A stretch of DNA of 64,000 bases from Spongilla lacustris (lineage: Eukaryota > Porifera > Demospongiae > Spongillida > Spongillidae): contig OX442422.1 of assembly GCA_949361645.1 (NCBI GenBank), forward strand, positions 3,483,137 to 3,547,136, written 5' to 3'. Made by a program: the position numbers and the translations under genes. The notes beneath the pieces are model-generated. The model was not told the origin of the DNA. It saw only the letters and a list, made by a program, of their open reading frames with translations, and ran no database searches. Below are positions 23,601-48,959 of the stretch, piece after piece (the stretch's first letter is position 1; each line of letters opens with the position of its first letter).

Positions 23601-24249
23601 TTCCAAACTCCAGCACGTCTTTGTACTTAATATAGTTACTCAGCCTTTCGGTGTGTTTCTGGGCTGGATATAGGCAAGATAGAATAGCCCATTTAAAGCA
23701 AAGATTATCTTCGTTCTGGACGTTAATAATGCATCTCTTTTTTAGCAGAAAATCGGGCAATTTAACATAACTACGGCCTTCTAGCGGATTCAACTTTGCG
23801 ATGTGCACGTACAGTGCATTGACCTGTTTAAACGACCAACCGCTGCCTCGGTTCTGATACTGCTCTACCTCGGTTTTAAGATCTGCGGACGTTTCCCTAA
23901 ACGCCTCGGGTACATCGGCTTCATTGGAAGCGAAAGCCACCTTGGTTTTTAGATATTCGTCTCTCACCAAGTCTTCGCTGGTAAAGCCCGCGGCTATTTC
24001 TATGCCGTATTTCACGAACTGGCAAGATAGGGATAGGCTGAATTTGATGTTCTTTAGAGCCTCTAGACGCGTGCTTATAAAGCTAACGGTAGTGTCGAAG
24101 ACATGCACCAGAAAGTCGTTTACGCTGTACTTAAAGTCGTCGTCTCTAAAAGCGTAATCCAGCACGTAATCCTCGAATCTACCGCTCTGCTTAATAAACT
24201 CGAACTCAGGCTCCTCATCGGCCATCATGATAGATTTAATGCCTCTCAA
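20692..24249 (-). CDS. Protein-primed family B DNA polymerase
   Basis: This 1185-residue enzyme replicates the element. In order: a segment at 179-190 (NEDNLCFKWAIL) usual at the start of Maverick polymerases and sometimes compared with OTU-like proteases; a zinc pair CRKC...H..C (305-325); Exo I YADLESF (D362, E364); and an endonuclease VII-like treble clef CEVCKQAF...HHDHITG...HNSCNLKLR (452-488). Exo II (FHNLRGYDSH, 501-510), Exo III (YLKTDVMLLADVF, 646-658), and polymerase motifs A (DANSLY, 747), B (KLMNNAVFGK, 911) and C (YTDTDS, 1011) follow. All catalytic residues are present, so it looks active. Starts at 24228 or 24225 (MMADEEPEF) are preferable to 24249. No GC hairpin lies in the gene. 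Confidence 0.95.
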   Translation of the reverse strand: MRGIKSIMMADEEPEFEFIKQSGRFEDYVLDYAFRDDDFKYSVNDFLVHVFDTTVSFISTRLEALKNIKFSLSLSCQFVKYGIEIAAGFTSEDLVRDEYLKTKVAFASNEADVPEAFRETSADLKTEVEQYQNRGSGWSFKQVNALYVHIAKLNPLEGRSYVKLPDFLLKKRCIINVQNEDNLCFKWAILSCLYPAQKHTERLSNYIKYKDVLEFGNIQFPMQIKDIAKFEKLNVTLSVCVFAYDERKKLYNLYLSKNCGPNKTEVDLLLVQDPDKMSNNHYAWIKNLGGLLYDFNKHKEAKFPCRKCLHVYSSVELRDQHYPNCLSICEKPQRIEMPKEKTCLFFKNYFKQMMLPFVIYADLESFDVECNITAGENSTMISKQEANSYGYVVVRHDGKSKEPVVYRGEDPVLSFLRKLMQEKDEMNEAVENIVPLVMTDVENEIYENTTICEVCKQAFSDKDYKVRHHDHITGKFVAGIHNSCNLKLRLKPGKFKIPVVFHNLRGYDSHLIISELGKENLDEVYCIPNNMEKYMMFSIGQFVFIDSAQFMAESLEKLSSNLKDEDMLITRKYTLEAHFPLLRKKGIYPYDYVSDFSVFDETCLPPREAFYSKLRDEGISEAEYEEGKEVWKNLGCKTFGDFHDIYLKTDVMLLADVFQKFRKMSMINYGLDPAHFYSAPGLAWEAMLKMTGVRLELISDPDMHIFVEKGIRGGIAMVAGKRFSQANNEFAGQVDESKPVKHLLQWDANSLYAHCMQFKLPYADLKWVSMDMDTALETIRKNDFNADTEYLYEVDLEYPEELHDHFSDYPPAPENIQISTRMYSQYQHDLAAELGCKLTEFPKLVPNLLKKTKYIVHGQALKLYLELGLKLTAVYRVMQFSQKAIIKPFVDLNIQLRVREGNSAFEKDFFKLMNNAVFGKTMENLKKRIRLELVNPTDVARMNRLISNPAYKGHTIFENGLVAVHLTKVSLKLNRPIYIGQAILDISKYVMYNFYYNTVKERYGNKARLLYTDTDSLLCEIETENIYEDMLKINNEKPTFDFSEYPKNHPNYDVSKKGVPGLFKDECKSAAIKEFVGICPKMYSFITSEGKNTKKAKGVKRAVVSKTLHHDMYKDALLNRKIYRSTQVTLRSKKHKIGVYRQTKTSLCPLDTKRYILEDGIETLSYGHCKINEYANAEGMVQNWE

Positions 24250-24258
24250 ATTACGCTC

Positions 24259-24456
24259 TTACGTGCGTGCTGAGGGCCTTACCCTATCCTTCTTCTTCTG
24301 CTCGGTAGTCCTCTTTTTAAGACGTTTGGCCTCCTTGTTCAGATATCTCTTGTACTCGCGGTTGATGGCCTTAGTCGACCTAGACTTGACGATTTTTGGG
24401 TCGTATCCGTGCTGCAGGGAGACGATATCTTTTAGGGTATCTTCAGGATCTACCAC
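24259..24456 (-). CDS. Continuation of the basic repeat protein in another frame
   Basis: This 65-codon frame has no ATG start; its first possible initiator is GTG at 24456. It begins VDPEDTLKDIVSLQ, a third copy of a motif found twice at about 30-residue spacing in the upstream gene's frame (VDLENYLADSARI and VDPADYFKDVNSLR). It continues in the same basic composition (NKEAKRLKKRTTEQKKKDR). The simplest reading is that it belongs to the upstream protein and is reached by a frameshift in a purine-rich AGGAAGAGGAG stretch. Whether that is programmed, a mutation or a sequencing error cannot be told. It ends 10 bp before the polymerase frame. Confidence 0.55.
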   Translation of the reverse strand: MVDPEDTLKDIVSLQHGYDPKIVKSRSTKAINREYKRYLNKEAKRLKKRTTEQKKKDRVRPSART

Positions 24457-25226
24457 GGTCTCCTCTTCCTAGCCTGCTTCTTCTGCGTTCGCACGTGGGC
24501 TTTTCTGAGCGAGTTAACGTCCTTAAAATAATCTGCCGGATCGACCGCTGCCTTTCGCCTAGCGGCCCTCTCTTGCTTCTTCTCAATTCTTTCCTCGATT
24601 CTAGCAGAATCGGCCAGATAGTTTTCAAGATCAACCGCGGCCCTCTTCCTCTCTTCCCTCTCAAGCTTCCTTCTAAGGCCGTACTGCTTAAACGCTGCCA
24701 CTCTGCTGTTCTTCACTTCGGGGTGGGTATTCAGAAATTTACGGAACCTCTGGTTGCTCTTCCTAACCATCTTTTTAGTGCTGTATTTTCGCAGCTTCTC
24801 GGCTACGCGGGCAGCCTTCTCAGCTTCGCGTTGGGCCTCTTTCGCGGCCTTCCTCGCTGCATAACGCTCCTTGGCTTTCTGCCTATTTAATGCTTTCCTA
24901 GCCTCCTTCCTTGACTCGCTAAGGAGTGTTTTAAGGTGATTTCGATAGATCGGGTGCTTCCTTAGGAAGGCCTTATTTTTCGTAAGATACTCGGCGATTT
25001 CCTCGCCCTGCAATCCGAGGGGGTTGAAGTTCTTCGATCCAAAAGTTCGCCCAACCATCGTATCTATAGTAATCACAGTTTCCTCAAATTCAGTTTTTGG
25101 CTCTGGCTCTGCATATTTAACGCATTCCTCGGGCTCTACTGGGTTCTCAAATTCAAGGCATTCCTCGGGCTCTACGGGGTTCTCAGACTCGGTATCTGCT
25201 AACTTGATCTCAACGTACTCTGCCAT
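24450..25226 (-). CDS. Lysine/arginine-rich repeat protein upstream of polymerase
   Basis: This 258-residue protein has an acidic N-terminus with two copies of NPVEPEEC (about 16 and 27). Residues 75-258 are very basic coiled-coil sequence (RKEARKALNRQKAKERYAAR; KEAQREAEKAARVAEKLR). Near the C-terminus it has two copies of a VD(L/P)xxYxxD motif, with a third in the next frame. It sits directly upstream of the polymerase on the same strand and may be co-transcribed. Maverick genomes replicate by protein priming, so a basic DNA-binding or terminal-protein role is conceivable but unproven. Promoter box copies lie at 25267-25289 and 25318-25329. Confidence 0.7.
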   Translation of the reverse strand: MAEYVEIKLADTESENPVEPEECLEFENPVEPEECVKYAEPEPKTEFEETVITIDTMVGRTFGSKNFNPLGLQGEEIAEYLTKNKAFLRKHPIYRNHLKTLLSESRKEARKALNRQKAKERYAARKAAKEAQREAEKAARVAEKLRKYSTKKMVRKSNQRFRKFLNTHPEVKNSRVAAFKQYGLRRKLEREERKRAAVDLENYLADSARIEERIEKKQERAARRKAAVDPADYFKDVNSLRKAHVRTQKKQARKRRPW

Positions 25227-25266
25227 TGCTTCTCGATATTATGCGTATAATACTATATGATATAAA

Positions 25267-25329
25267 TATTTCTCTAATAGGAAATATTTGTATGCTTATT
25301 ATACCCATAGTATACCCATTTCTCTAATT
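25267..25329 (-). promoter_or_regulatory. Polymerase-side promoter boxes, two copies, of the basic repeat gene
   Basis: On the minus strand, the copy at 25267-25289 contains CCTATTAGAGAAATATT, and the copy at 25318-25329 has AATTAGAGAAAT. The nearer copy is about 41 bases upstream of the ATG at 25226, with a TATAATACTATATG-type stretch between. Confidence 0.55.
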
Positions 25330-25371
25330 GGGTATATACCCCTGGTCCTGCTGTCCTCGCCTGACGGGCTG

Positions 25372-25461
25372 CCGATCGCAGTGCTACCAGCCCGTCATAG
25401 CCAGCCCACACCAACTTTCTCCCATATTTCCGGTACCCTACCGATCGCGGTGCTACCAGCC
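25372..25461. repeat. Direct 21-bp repeat in the element's right terminal region
   Basis: CCGATCGC(A/G)GTGCTACCAGC(C) occurs at 25372-25392 and 25441-25461, 69 bp apart. The segment 25330 to about 25750 is gene-free as far as I can tell and has hairpins at 25509-25520, 25567-25578 and 25616-25626. It would include the right terminal inverted repeat, which cannot be checked without the left end. Confidence 0.6.
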
Positions 25462-25508
25462 GCCATTACACACACATTCACCGATAGCAGCAAAAAATGG
25501 CTAACCCC

Positions 25509-25626
25509 GTCTTCCGAGACGCTATACTTACAGGCCTTTTTACGCTTCCCGCGGGCCGGGAGGGCCGTCTACCTAGACAGGCCTTCTTACGCTATGCCAA
25601 GCCCTCTATGTGCATGTCCTGCGGAC
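25509..25626. repeat. Last hairpins before host DNA
   Basis: GTCT-TCCG-AGAC (25509-25520), GTCT-ACCT-AGAC (25567-25578) and GTCC-TGC-GGAC (25616-25626). They are the rightmost members of the family that I can see. Confidence 0.75.
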
Positions 25627-25750
25627 GGCCTTAGATCGAATAACTTCGGCCAACATCTCTACCTTCGTTTTTTCATAGGTAGAGGGCTTAACTCATTATG
25701 ATATGCCCTCCAGACATATCGTAATATTGCATATATGGTAACGAAAGCAG

Positions 25751-27419
25751 ATCGTAAAAAGCCTCCTATACCCGCTGGGTTCATACCCCCATTTTACCTA
25801 CTACTCGCTCGCATCCAACCGCGGAAATTCGGTGTACAATAAGTAAAACCATCCTTCAACACAGGTAACGTGTTATTTGCAGCGGTTACCTTACACTTTG
25901 CGGTGGAAAACATCGTCAAAAAAGTGAGACCCCTTCTGTCCGCCATTTTGAAGTAATGGACATACTCATAGGCCCGAGTCCGATCCATGTCTAGTGCTCA
26001 TACTAAGTGGAATAGAGTTGGGATCGATTTCGCGAAGTTCATATGATTTTTCGTGCATGCAGCAATGCTATGATCCATGTCTGACCTTATACATGTGAAC
26101 GGTACAGCCAGTACATCGTCTGACCTTTGTTACATAACCAATAATGCTAAAGATAATTTTAATGGCTGCACCCGTTCACATGTATAAGGTCAGAAGGTGG
26201 GTGCTGTTTAATACTGGAGGGAATAAGACACAGCCCCAGAGCTGCCTGTTTTGAAAGGTCTCCGAAACGCATATTCAGTTGCTGGATTAGTGAATCAAGA
26301 AATGGAAGATAGACGGCCAATCTATAATATACTTTTGGTGTTTCCGCCGTTTCGACATTTTAAGTATAGCTGAGCCCAACTGAAACACTTTACAAATGCA
26401 TGCTTTCTGACAGTTGATGACAGGGCATACAGGCGTGCCACAAGTGCCAAGTGACAGTCTTTCAAGAGTCCCAACTCCGTACAATGGAGATAAAAAAAGG
26501 TGAGCTGGTGCCTACATAACGTGTCAACTGGGCATGTACACTGATAAATTAATATAAGTACATGTACTTGTATCCGATTAAACAATACGCGCTTTAGTGG
26601 CACATGCGCGCATGGCAATCTGTTGCATAATAATTAAATTCATCTTTTGGGTCGGCTTGTTGGGGGGGGGGGGGGGCGTACGCCCCTTCCGCCCCCCTCT
26701 GGATCCACCACTGCTCTTTCGTTCCCATGAAGGTATTTTGACCAAAAAAAACTTCGCCACAGGCCTATAGCATTGTCATGGGAATGTTTGTGTTTGGCAC
26801 TCCAAATGACAAAATCATAATGTAAGCAGCTTTATACCAAATCTGCTGGTAGACCTGACATCAAGAAGGTAAATTCTGAAGGTATTATTGTAATTGGCAC
26901 TCTTTAAAACCATTCCCATCCATTTTACCCGAGAAAACAACTATGCCTATGGAGAAAAATGAGTCTGGAAATGGAAAAACAAGAGACTTTTTTTTTTCTC
27001 TTAAAGCAAACTGTCTAGCGACATAAACACAACATGAAAATGATCATAATTCCATTCTGGTTCGATAGCATCAAAGAGCTAAACTATCCGAGTCTCGAAA
27101 CGCGAGTTATATGCCGATCGTGTTTTAAATTATATTCATGATATGGCACAAATCCTACACATGTAGGTTCCAATATAAGCCCTTAAAAAGAGCAGCAGCT
27201 CATAAATGAACAACATTCCACTAATTTTTGCATTGCAAATCAGATGCAATTTAAGTCTACAGAGAATAATATGTAATGTACACTGTAATAGCATCATTGT
27301 CAGCTGCTGTAATCCAAGCATATCTAGAGACTAAATTTTAAGAGATCAGCCCATGTACATTAATTATTGTTATTTATTCTGTACCATAAGCTGCTGCTAA
27401 GAATGGTAAGAAGGCTTAC
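25751..27419. other. Element/host transition and host DNA downstream of the SLC26 exons
   Basis: No gene is supported here. Base composition changes to host type between about 25.75 and 26.0 kb. A small inverted-repeat element lies at 26081-26193. At 26660-26715 a G-run is followed by CGTACGCCCC and CTCTGGATCCACCACTG, which reads on the minus strand like the terminus of a DNA transposon (CAGTGGTGGATCCAG). The final exon of SLC26 would be expected here but was not found. Confidence 0.5.
26081..26193. mobile_element. Short inverted-repeat element (MITE-like)
   Basis: Arms at 26081-26110 and 26163-26193 are inverted copies (CTGACCTTATACATGTGAAC shared, small differences further in) around a 52-bp spacer. 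There is no coding capacity and no clear target duplication. Confidence 0.65.
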
Positions 27420-43250
<15,831 letters not shown>

Positions 43251-44559
43251 GGAGGTGGCCAGCCTATGAACTAGCGGAGCGAAACGCCCACATCGCGACC
43301 TCCGTTCGGGTCCTGCTTCTTGGCTGCGAGGAAGCGGAGGAGCACAGACCTCTGTATATTATCTCTGGCAAAAACCTTCAACCACATTGTCATTTTTGTG
43401 GATTGCCCTCATACGCGCACTCATACAAGAAGTGGAAATTTATGTCCAATCGCCGCAAATGTATTTTTACCTTGTCCCTTCATCCAAAGACTCCACACGG
43501 CTGCTTGCGGCCATTCAAATCGTGGGATCGTACTAATAATATTCTGAGGAAATTTTGAAATGATTATGTCACAAGATATGATAAAAATGAAATTGGCGAT
43601 TGTCAGGGAAGCCAGCTAATGCGGGGAGTCAGGTGTTGATATGAGGAATCACATGCAATGCAGCCTGCACAGCATGGGAACCAAACCAGTTTAGTATTTA
43701 GAACCGGTATCCATAGATCCCTACTCAGTTAGGTACTTGGAAATCATTGCACGTAACGTTAAATCTGCGTACCCAAAAATTACGTCAAAAATTGTGACTG
43801 TTTTTTGGGAAGGTTACGAGAGATAGGCCCTTTTGAAAATGTTGTTCTCGATAGTTTAAGGATGATAAAACTTCAAATTTGCCCCGATCGTAGAGGTTTG
43901 TACGCTCTTTCACACAGTGTTATGTATATAACCATGCGCAATACGAATGTTAAGGTGTACTGCTTTCTAATTAGAGTATACAATAAACGTTGCCATATTT
44001 TTTCTTCCCATGATTGTACCTTCTTGAAAACGTCAAAAAAGGTTGTAGACATGCCATTGCTGTGTACCATGAAACTTTCAGGACGATCTAACGATGCGCA
44101 AAGGTCCGTTTCCAGCACGCCATTGAATGTGTAACAACTATGGTATTACATGTCACATTAAGCTAGAATTTGGTTTTCTTAGTGTGTAACCAATTCTCTG
44201 TTAGAAGATGTTGTTGCTTTATTAAAAACACTGTTTTGTGTGAAATTATTTAATCTATTCTACCTTCCGGTAATATAATCATGCCTGTTTTGGATGACAT
44301 TTTATCCGTACCACCTTTTAAACAACTTGCATCGTTTCGTTGATCAATTGGTGTAATAATATGCAATTTTCAGAATTTTTGGACTGTGCTCAATATTTTA
44401 TTTTTTGCTGGAGGTTACGTTAGTGAATAGCGGGACATCATTGCGTGTGCATGCCAACGTAATGGTGTTAAGTACTAGAGTCTAGTTGGGAATACATACA
44501 AAATTCGCAGATGCTGATTTTGCTAGACTTCTAACATCAGTAGCTTTATGAATTATGAT

Positions 44560-45540
44560 TAGTCATGATATATTCAATTCCTTTTCTCTTGAACTTAGAT
44601 GCTCCTCTACATGTAGATAGTATATCAACTGATATCAGAGGTGCTTTTAAAAAAATATATGATAGAGAACACAACATAGAAAGCAGCACATTTGGTAGTG
44701 ACTGTAGGGTTGGTAATTTAATATATGATCTAACAAAGATGCGATGTAAGCAAGGCAAGGGTGATCCTGCAGGATTCAAGCATTTTCTGCACCAAGAAAA
44801 TATAAAGCCTGGTGTGATTGTGCGATATGTAGGTAATAGATTTCATGTTCTGTTGGAATATTTTTTCCAATTGAAAGATAAATTATTAAATTACCTGCTT
44901 CAATAATACCACTCTGAGAACATCTCTTATAAAGGACTTACAATATAATGGCATACTTATTCAGCTTAGAGTACTTGGATTAATTGGAAAGGTAATAACA
45001 GGACCTTGGATGAAGATATTTTATTGCAATAATGAAGGTAAAAGTAATTTAGAAGTGGTTTCCATCCTTAAGGAAAGTGTCAATAGTTGTTTGCAGAGAA
45101 ATTGAATGAGACTGTTGAAACTCTGAAGTGCTTGCAGAGTGAGATTCCACCTCTTGAAAAGGAGCAATTCAACATCTTAATGACTATGGCATTACAATGT
45201 GTTCTTGATGTTCTGCAAAGACAGCTTCAGCCGTATCTACATGTAACTGGTGCATTATCGAACCCTTCTCAAGAAATCTATCCAGAAGTCAAGGTGCTCC
45301 AATCCACAACATGCATTCAGAGCGAACCCTTACTCTAACTGACCATCAAATATGACGTGCAAGAAATGAAACTATTGGTTTTGTGGATGGCAAAGTAAAA
45401 TCTAAAAGAAACAGAACTCTACAGTGGTTAGAAGAAAAGGATAAACATAGTCAAGAAAAACTGATCTCATTTGTGATAGGGAGAGCTAGATATGCTCGAC
45501 AGCAACAGAAAGCTATACAGTAATGATAATCTAAGGTTAG
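44560..45540 (+). pseudogene. Frameshifted relic of a multi-copy transposon-type gene
   Basis: Successive frames read ADAPLHVDSI-like, then FKHFLHQENIKPGVIVRYVG then NRFHVLLEYF, then LRVLGLIGKVITGPWMK, then LQCVLDVLQRQLQPYL and finally TIGFVDGKVKSKRNRT. The order looks like one protein broken by several frameshifts and stops. Such segments recall proteins encoded in many copies in marine invertebrate genomes, but the exact superfamily is uncertain. Not expressed as an intact protein. Confidence 0.5.
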
Positions 45541-46423
45541 AAATAGGACATGCAAGGCTTATATGCATAAGCAACAGAAGCGTGATAAAACATCAAAGCC
45601 TGAAAGAACTTTAGAGATGTAATGTGTAATGTAAATGAAACTTTTTCTGACCTTGAGTCTGGGATAGCAGAATTAGTGAACATTAGATAAGTGTTAGCTG
45701 ATATTGTGCATGCATGATGACCTAGTTATATATTGATATTATAGTGTAGCGGAAATTCCAGTAAGTATTTATTTTCATTTCACAAATGTGTATTCTGTGT
45801 ATAAGTCTATAATTTAATGTTCTGATTTGAAAGTTTCGAATTAAAATGTTAAAAGACTATAAAGATATGATAATTTGAAGATCGGCGTCATAGCGATCAC
45901 AGTTTTTCTGATTTTACCGCATTGGTCGCTATACATTCACTTTTCGGTACTTAACGATCCGTTTCTCCAGTTAGGAAAAAGCTACAGAAAACATAAAAGC
46001 AGTTTTGTAAACCATAAAATATGTTCTTTACACTGGTTCATGTAGTTTCGCGTGAACGTAAGTTTGAATTTTTTTTGTCAAGTGCCTAACTCAGTTGAGT
46101 AAAAACTGCGAAGTAAATTATAATTATAACTACTACAGACCGACATTATTTTCCTTGCCTGCTGAAAAATCTAGGTACATAATTTATGAATGTATAATTT
46201 CCGTAATTCCTTGTCATTACTTTTTATTCAACTGAAATCCTGCATCACCAATTCTATAAAATTTTATATCTTGTTTCCGCTTGTTTCACTCATTATTATC
46301 TAACCTACTGTGACTGGGATGCGCATCGCCTCGTTCCCAGACGCTTAATTGTAGATTAACTTCGGCCACTTTTTTCGCACCGGAATGTTGGTACGACCAT
46401 TAGAGATTTGTTGAGCTCTTATT

Positions 46424-46680
46424 TTGATTCGGCTCACAACAGCCCTCCCACTTTCTGAAGATGGTTATCCTCTGCATAGAGAGGCCTTCAGAGATGCCCA
46501 TTGTCTTCAGTATGGTTGTCCACTTCTTTTACCATCTCACTGTGTCTGTGGACACAATTTCACAGTTGAACATGCAATGAGCTGCATGTCCAAAGTGGAG
46601 TTTTTCCTTCAATCCATCATAATGAAATAAGAGATGTAACAGCACGATTTCTCACAGAAATTGAGAATTGAAAACCAGCT
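46424..46680 (+). pseudogene. Retroelement fragment, 3' part of a reverse-transcriptase polyprotein
   Basis: LTTALPLSEDGYPLHREAFR then DAHCLQYG and CVCGHNFTVEHAMSC resembles the segment after the reverse transcriptase (LHR-AF-DAL-LRYGW ... C-CG--F-VEH-LSC) of retroelements common in cnidarians and sponges. A frameshift follows VEFF, after which NEIRDVTARFL continues the expected sequence. Confidence 0.55.
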
Positions 46681-47394
46681 GCATTTGACTTCACCGTAAC
46701 ATCTCCATGCACTGACACCAAACATTTTGGGACAGCCAAGGGCATATGATGTTTACAGCAAGAGGAACCTCATCTTGACCAGGTCCATTGCTTGAGCCAT
46801 CCGGAGCACAATTGCTTTCATTTCCTTCTGCCTGGTTGCATGGGTCTACATCTTGATCCGCCAGTCCATCGAGTTGCCTTAATTGAATGCACATCAGTAA
46901 TACTGAATAACCATATAAAATAATCTTATAGGTTCCATATAGGATTTAATAGTGCCATACCATGAATATAACTACTTATAAAACATGCTATTACTAAGCC
47001 TAACAAAACTTTCTAGTCAAAATGTTGGGGCAGCAGACTTCGTGCCAAAATACCTCTTGCTATAGACCAAGTCAGCACCAGTCTATAAAGGTCAGCAATG
47101 ATCCTACATGTCTGCGGAGAAGCACAGATTGCAAGCCGGGTGGCCAAACGAGTAGAAGTGGTGTGTTATTTCTCTGCCTCAGTTGCCATAGGTTTAAACA
47201 GCCAGGGGAACACACACCTAATTAACCTATATATAGTTCCAGGCACTTAGGTATTAATGGACTAAATTTAGTAGAGAATGTTTTCAATTTTTTATAATAG
47301 CCAGCAACTTAAACACACATGGCCTATATTTACACATATAGTCCCAGACAAGCATCTCCATTGTGCCTAGAACAGCAACAGGATGACACAAGAT

Positions 47395-47661
47395 AAACTT
47401 CTCTATCGAGAACTGAAAGTGATTGATGGGATGTAGGATTGATGGTGCAAAAAGCAAGGAAATAAGGTAAAGTGAGGTTTGGTAGGATCCTACAACTCAC
47501 AGTCCTGAATTTGCAAATGAAGAAGCCTATTTGCAAATGTAGGACTGTTATAGTTGTATAGGATCCTACCAAACCTCACTTTAACATACTGCACCTTGTT
47601 TCCTTGCTTTTTGCACCACCAATCCTACATCCCACCAATCACTTTCTCGATAGAGAAGTTT
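47395..47661. mobile_element. Long inverted-repeat (foldback) element
   Basis: Both ends carry AAACTTCTCTATCGAGAA and its inverse. The arms of about 125 bp (CAAAAAGCAAGGAAA, TGAGGTTTGGTAGGATCCTA and so on) pair with a few differences around a short centre. Confidence 0.8.
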
Positions 47662-48959
47662 TTGATTTACTTGTTTCCCTATTTATTTTTCTCTGCCAGG
47701 AGTGTTCAGTCAATATAATGTATGACTTGGTGTATTCGTTGCAATGCATAGGACGCTTAGATTCCTTGTATCAGTATCGGGTATTAAATCTGAGTATATA
47801 GGCCTCTTTTTCATTTAGGCCTACCTATATCTTAAACTCAGAGTTCTCCTTGTTAACGGGCCGTTTTCTTTGGCTTGGTCACCTTTGCTGAATTAGAACC
47901 GCCTTTAATTTTGCGTAGCCTGGCAACAGTAAATTAAGACGCATGTGTGACGTCATATTACATACTGCTAGGCAACGGAGAATTTTCACCGATAATGAAT
48001 TGCACCTGCTCGTGTTATTTCACGGCATTTCATCACCAGCTAACAACTGTAGGTCTTATTTGTATGAAAGGGCACGTTTGGAAATCAAATGCTACTTTTT
48101 GAAGCTAATCTCGTCTTTGTATGACGTTCCTGTCGCGTGTTATACGTGATGAACGGAAGACGGAGGAGGAGATGAACAAAAATTAAATGGCGGGATTTTG
48201 GTACCGACTTGTCACTCCACGTAAACGGCACTGTTTAGCGAAGCTCACGTTATATGTGCATATCTGTTATGTTTGCGATGGATTATATGCGAGCTGGCGA
48301 GTAAAGGCAACGCTTCGTTACCGTTTTAAAACGCTCGCTCGAAAACCACGCCCACGAAGCCAATCCTACATAGGACCCACTACCGTGGGTCCTGGCCTAA
48401 TTAATTGTATTCATACATTAAACTTGGAACCCGGTTATGGTTGTATTTTAGTGACGTCATGTCATCGTCGTATATTCACAAACTTCTAAATAACGCACAC
48501 GTTTTGGTACAGAACAATATGGCCGTTAATGTTTTGATCCTTCCTGGGATGACGCGCAATGGGTCTATGATAAATTTAATATCCATGCGCCAAAAATGTA
48601 CAAAGATTTTCGTTCTTTGCTTCGCGAGTTATATATGGCGTTATCGAATCATTCTTTTCGGTATTGTCAGCAAAACGTAAGTCACGCCGTTTTAAATTTT
48701 TTTCATCATAAACACTGATAGGTTGCGTTACAAATCCTTCGCCCTGGGACAAGCATTGTCTCCACACCCTAGCGGTATTTCATCCGCAGCTGCGATGCAT
48801 TGGTACCAAATGCATTGGTACCAAATAAGGAACAACCACATCAAAGGGTTGTTATATAAACACTCAACCGCATGGGGTTTGCTTTGGGGAGGGGGGCGGA
48901 TGCTACTTGCTAAAAAATGAAATGTCTATCCTCTGGTAGCTTAATTATGGCCGATAAAC

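Larger units (their letters stand above)
1..25750. mobile_element. Maverick/Polinton (adintovirus-like) element, inner part and right end
   Basis: The block holds the Maverick hallmark set: an rve integrase, a protein-primed family B polymerase, an FtsK/HerA packaging ATPase, a probable double-jelly-roll capsid protein and a penton-like protein, plus many small genes packed with gaps mostly under 100 bp and no introns. The left end, with its terminal inverted repeat, lies outside the window. The right end is not marked by a repeat I can verify. It must lie beyond 25626, the last GC-rich hairpin typical of the element, and before about 26000, where host-type DNA begins, so the end given is an estimate. 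No adenain-type maturation protease was recognised in the visible part. The main genes are open; one internal TAG (2075-2077) and one probable frameshift (about 24455) are the only breaks seen. Confidence 0.9.

Noticed and set aside
560..25626. CRISPR array or tRNA cluster as explanation of the repeated GC motifs
   Set aside because: Units are not evenly spaced, lie inside genes, and show no spacer or cloverleaf pattern.
25288..25701. 137-codon plus-strand frame in the right terminal region
   Set aside because: It crosses the repeats and hairpins, has no promoter box of either type and no recognisable domain; treated as terminal DNA.
25794..25988. 64-codon minus-strand frame starting MDRTRAYEYVHYF
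   Set aside because: No matching domain; position at the element/host transition makes chance likely.
26287..26618. Minus-strand frames that could be the missing final SLC26 exon
   Set aside because: No acceptor in the required phase and no STAS-like ending; similarity is too weak.
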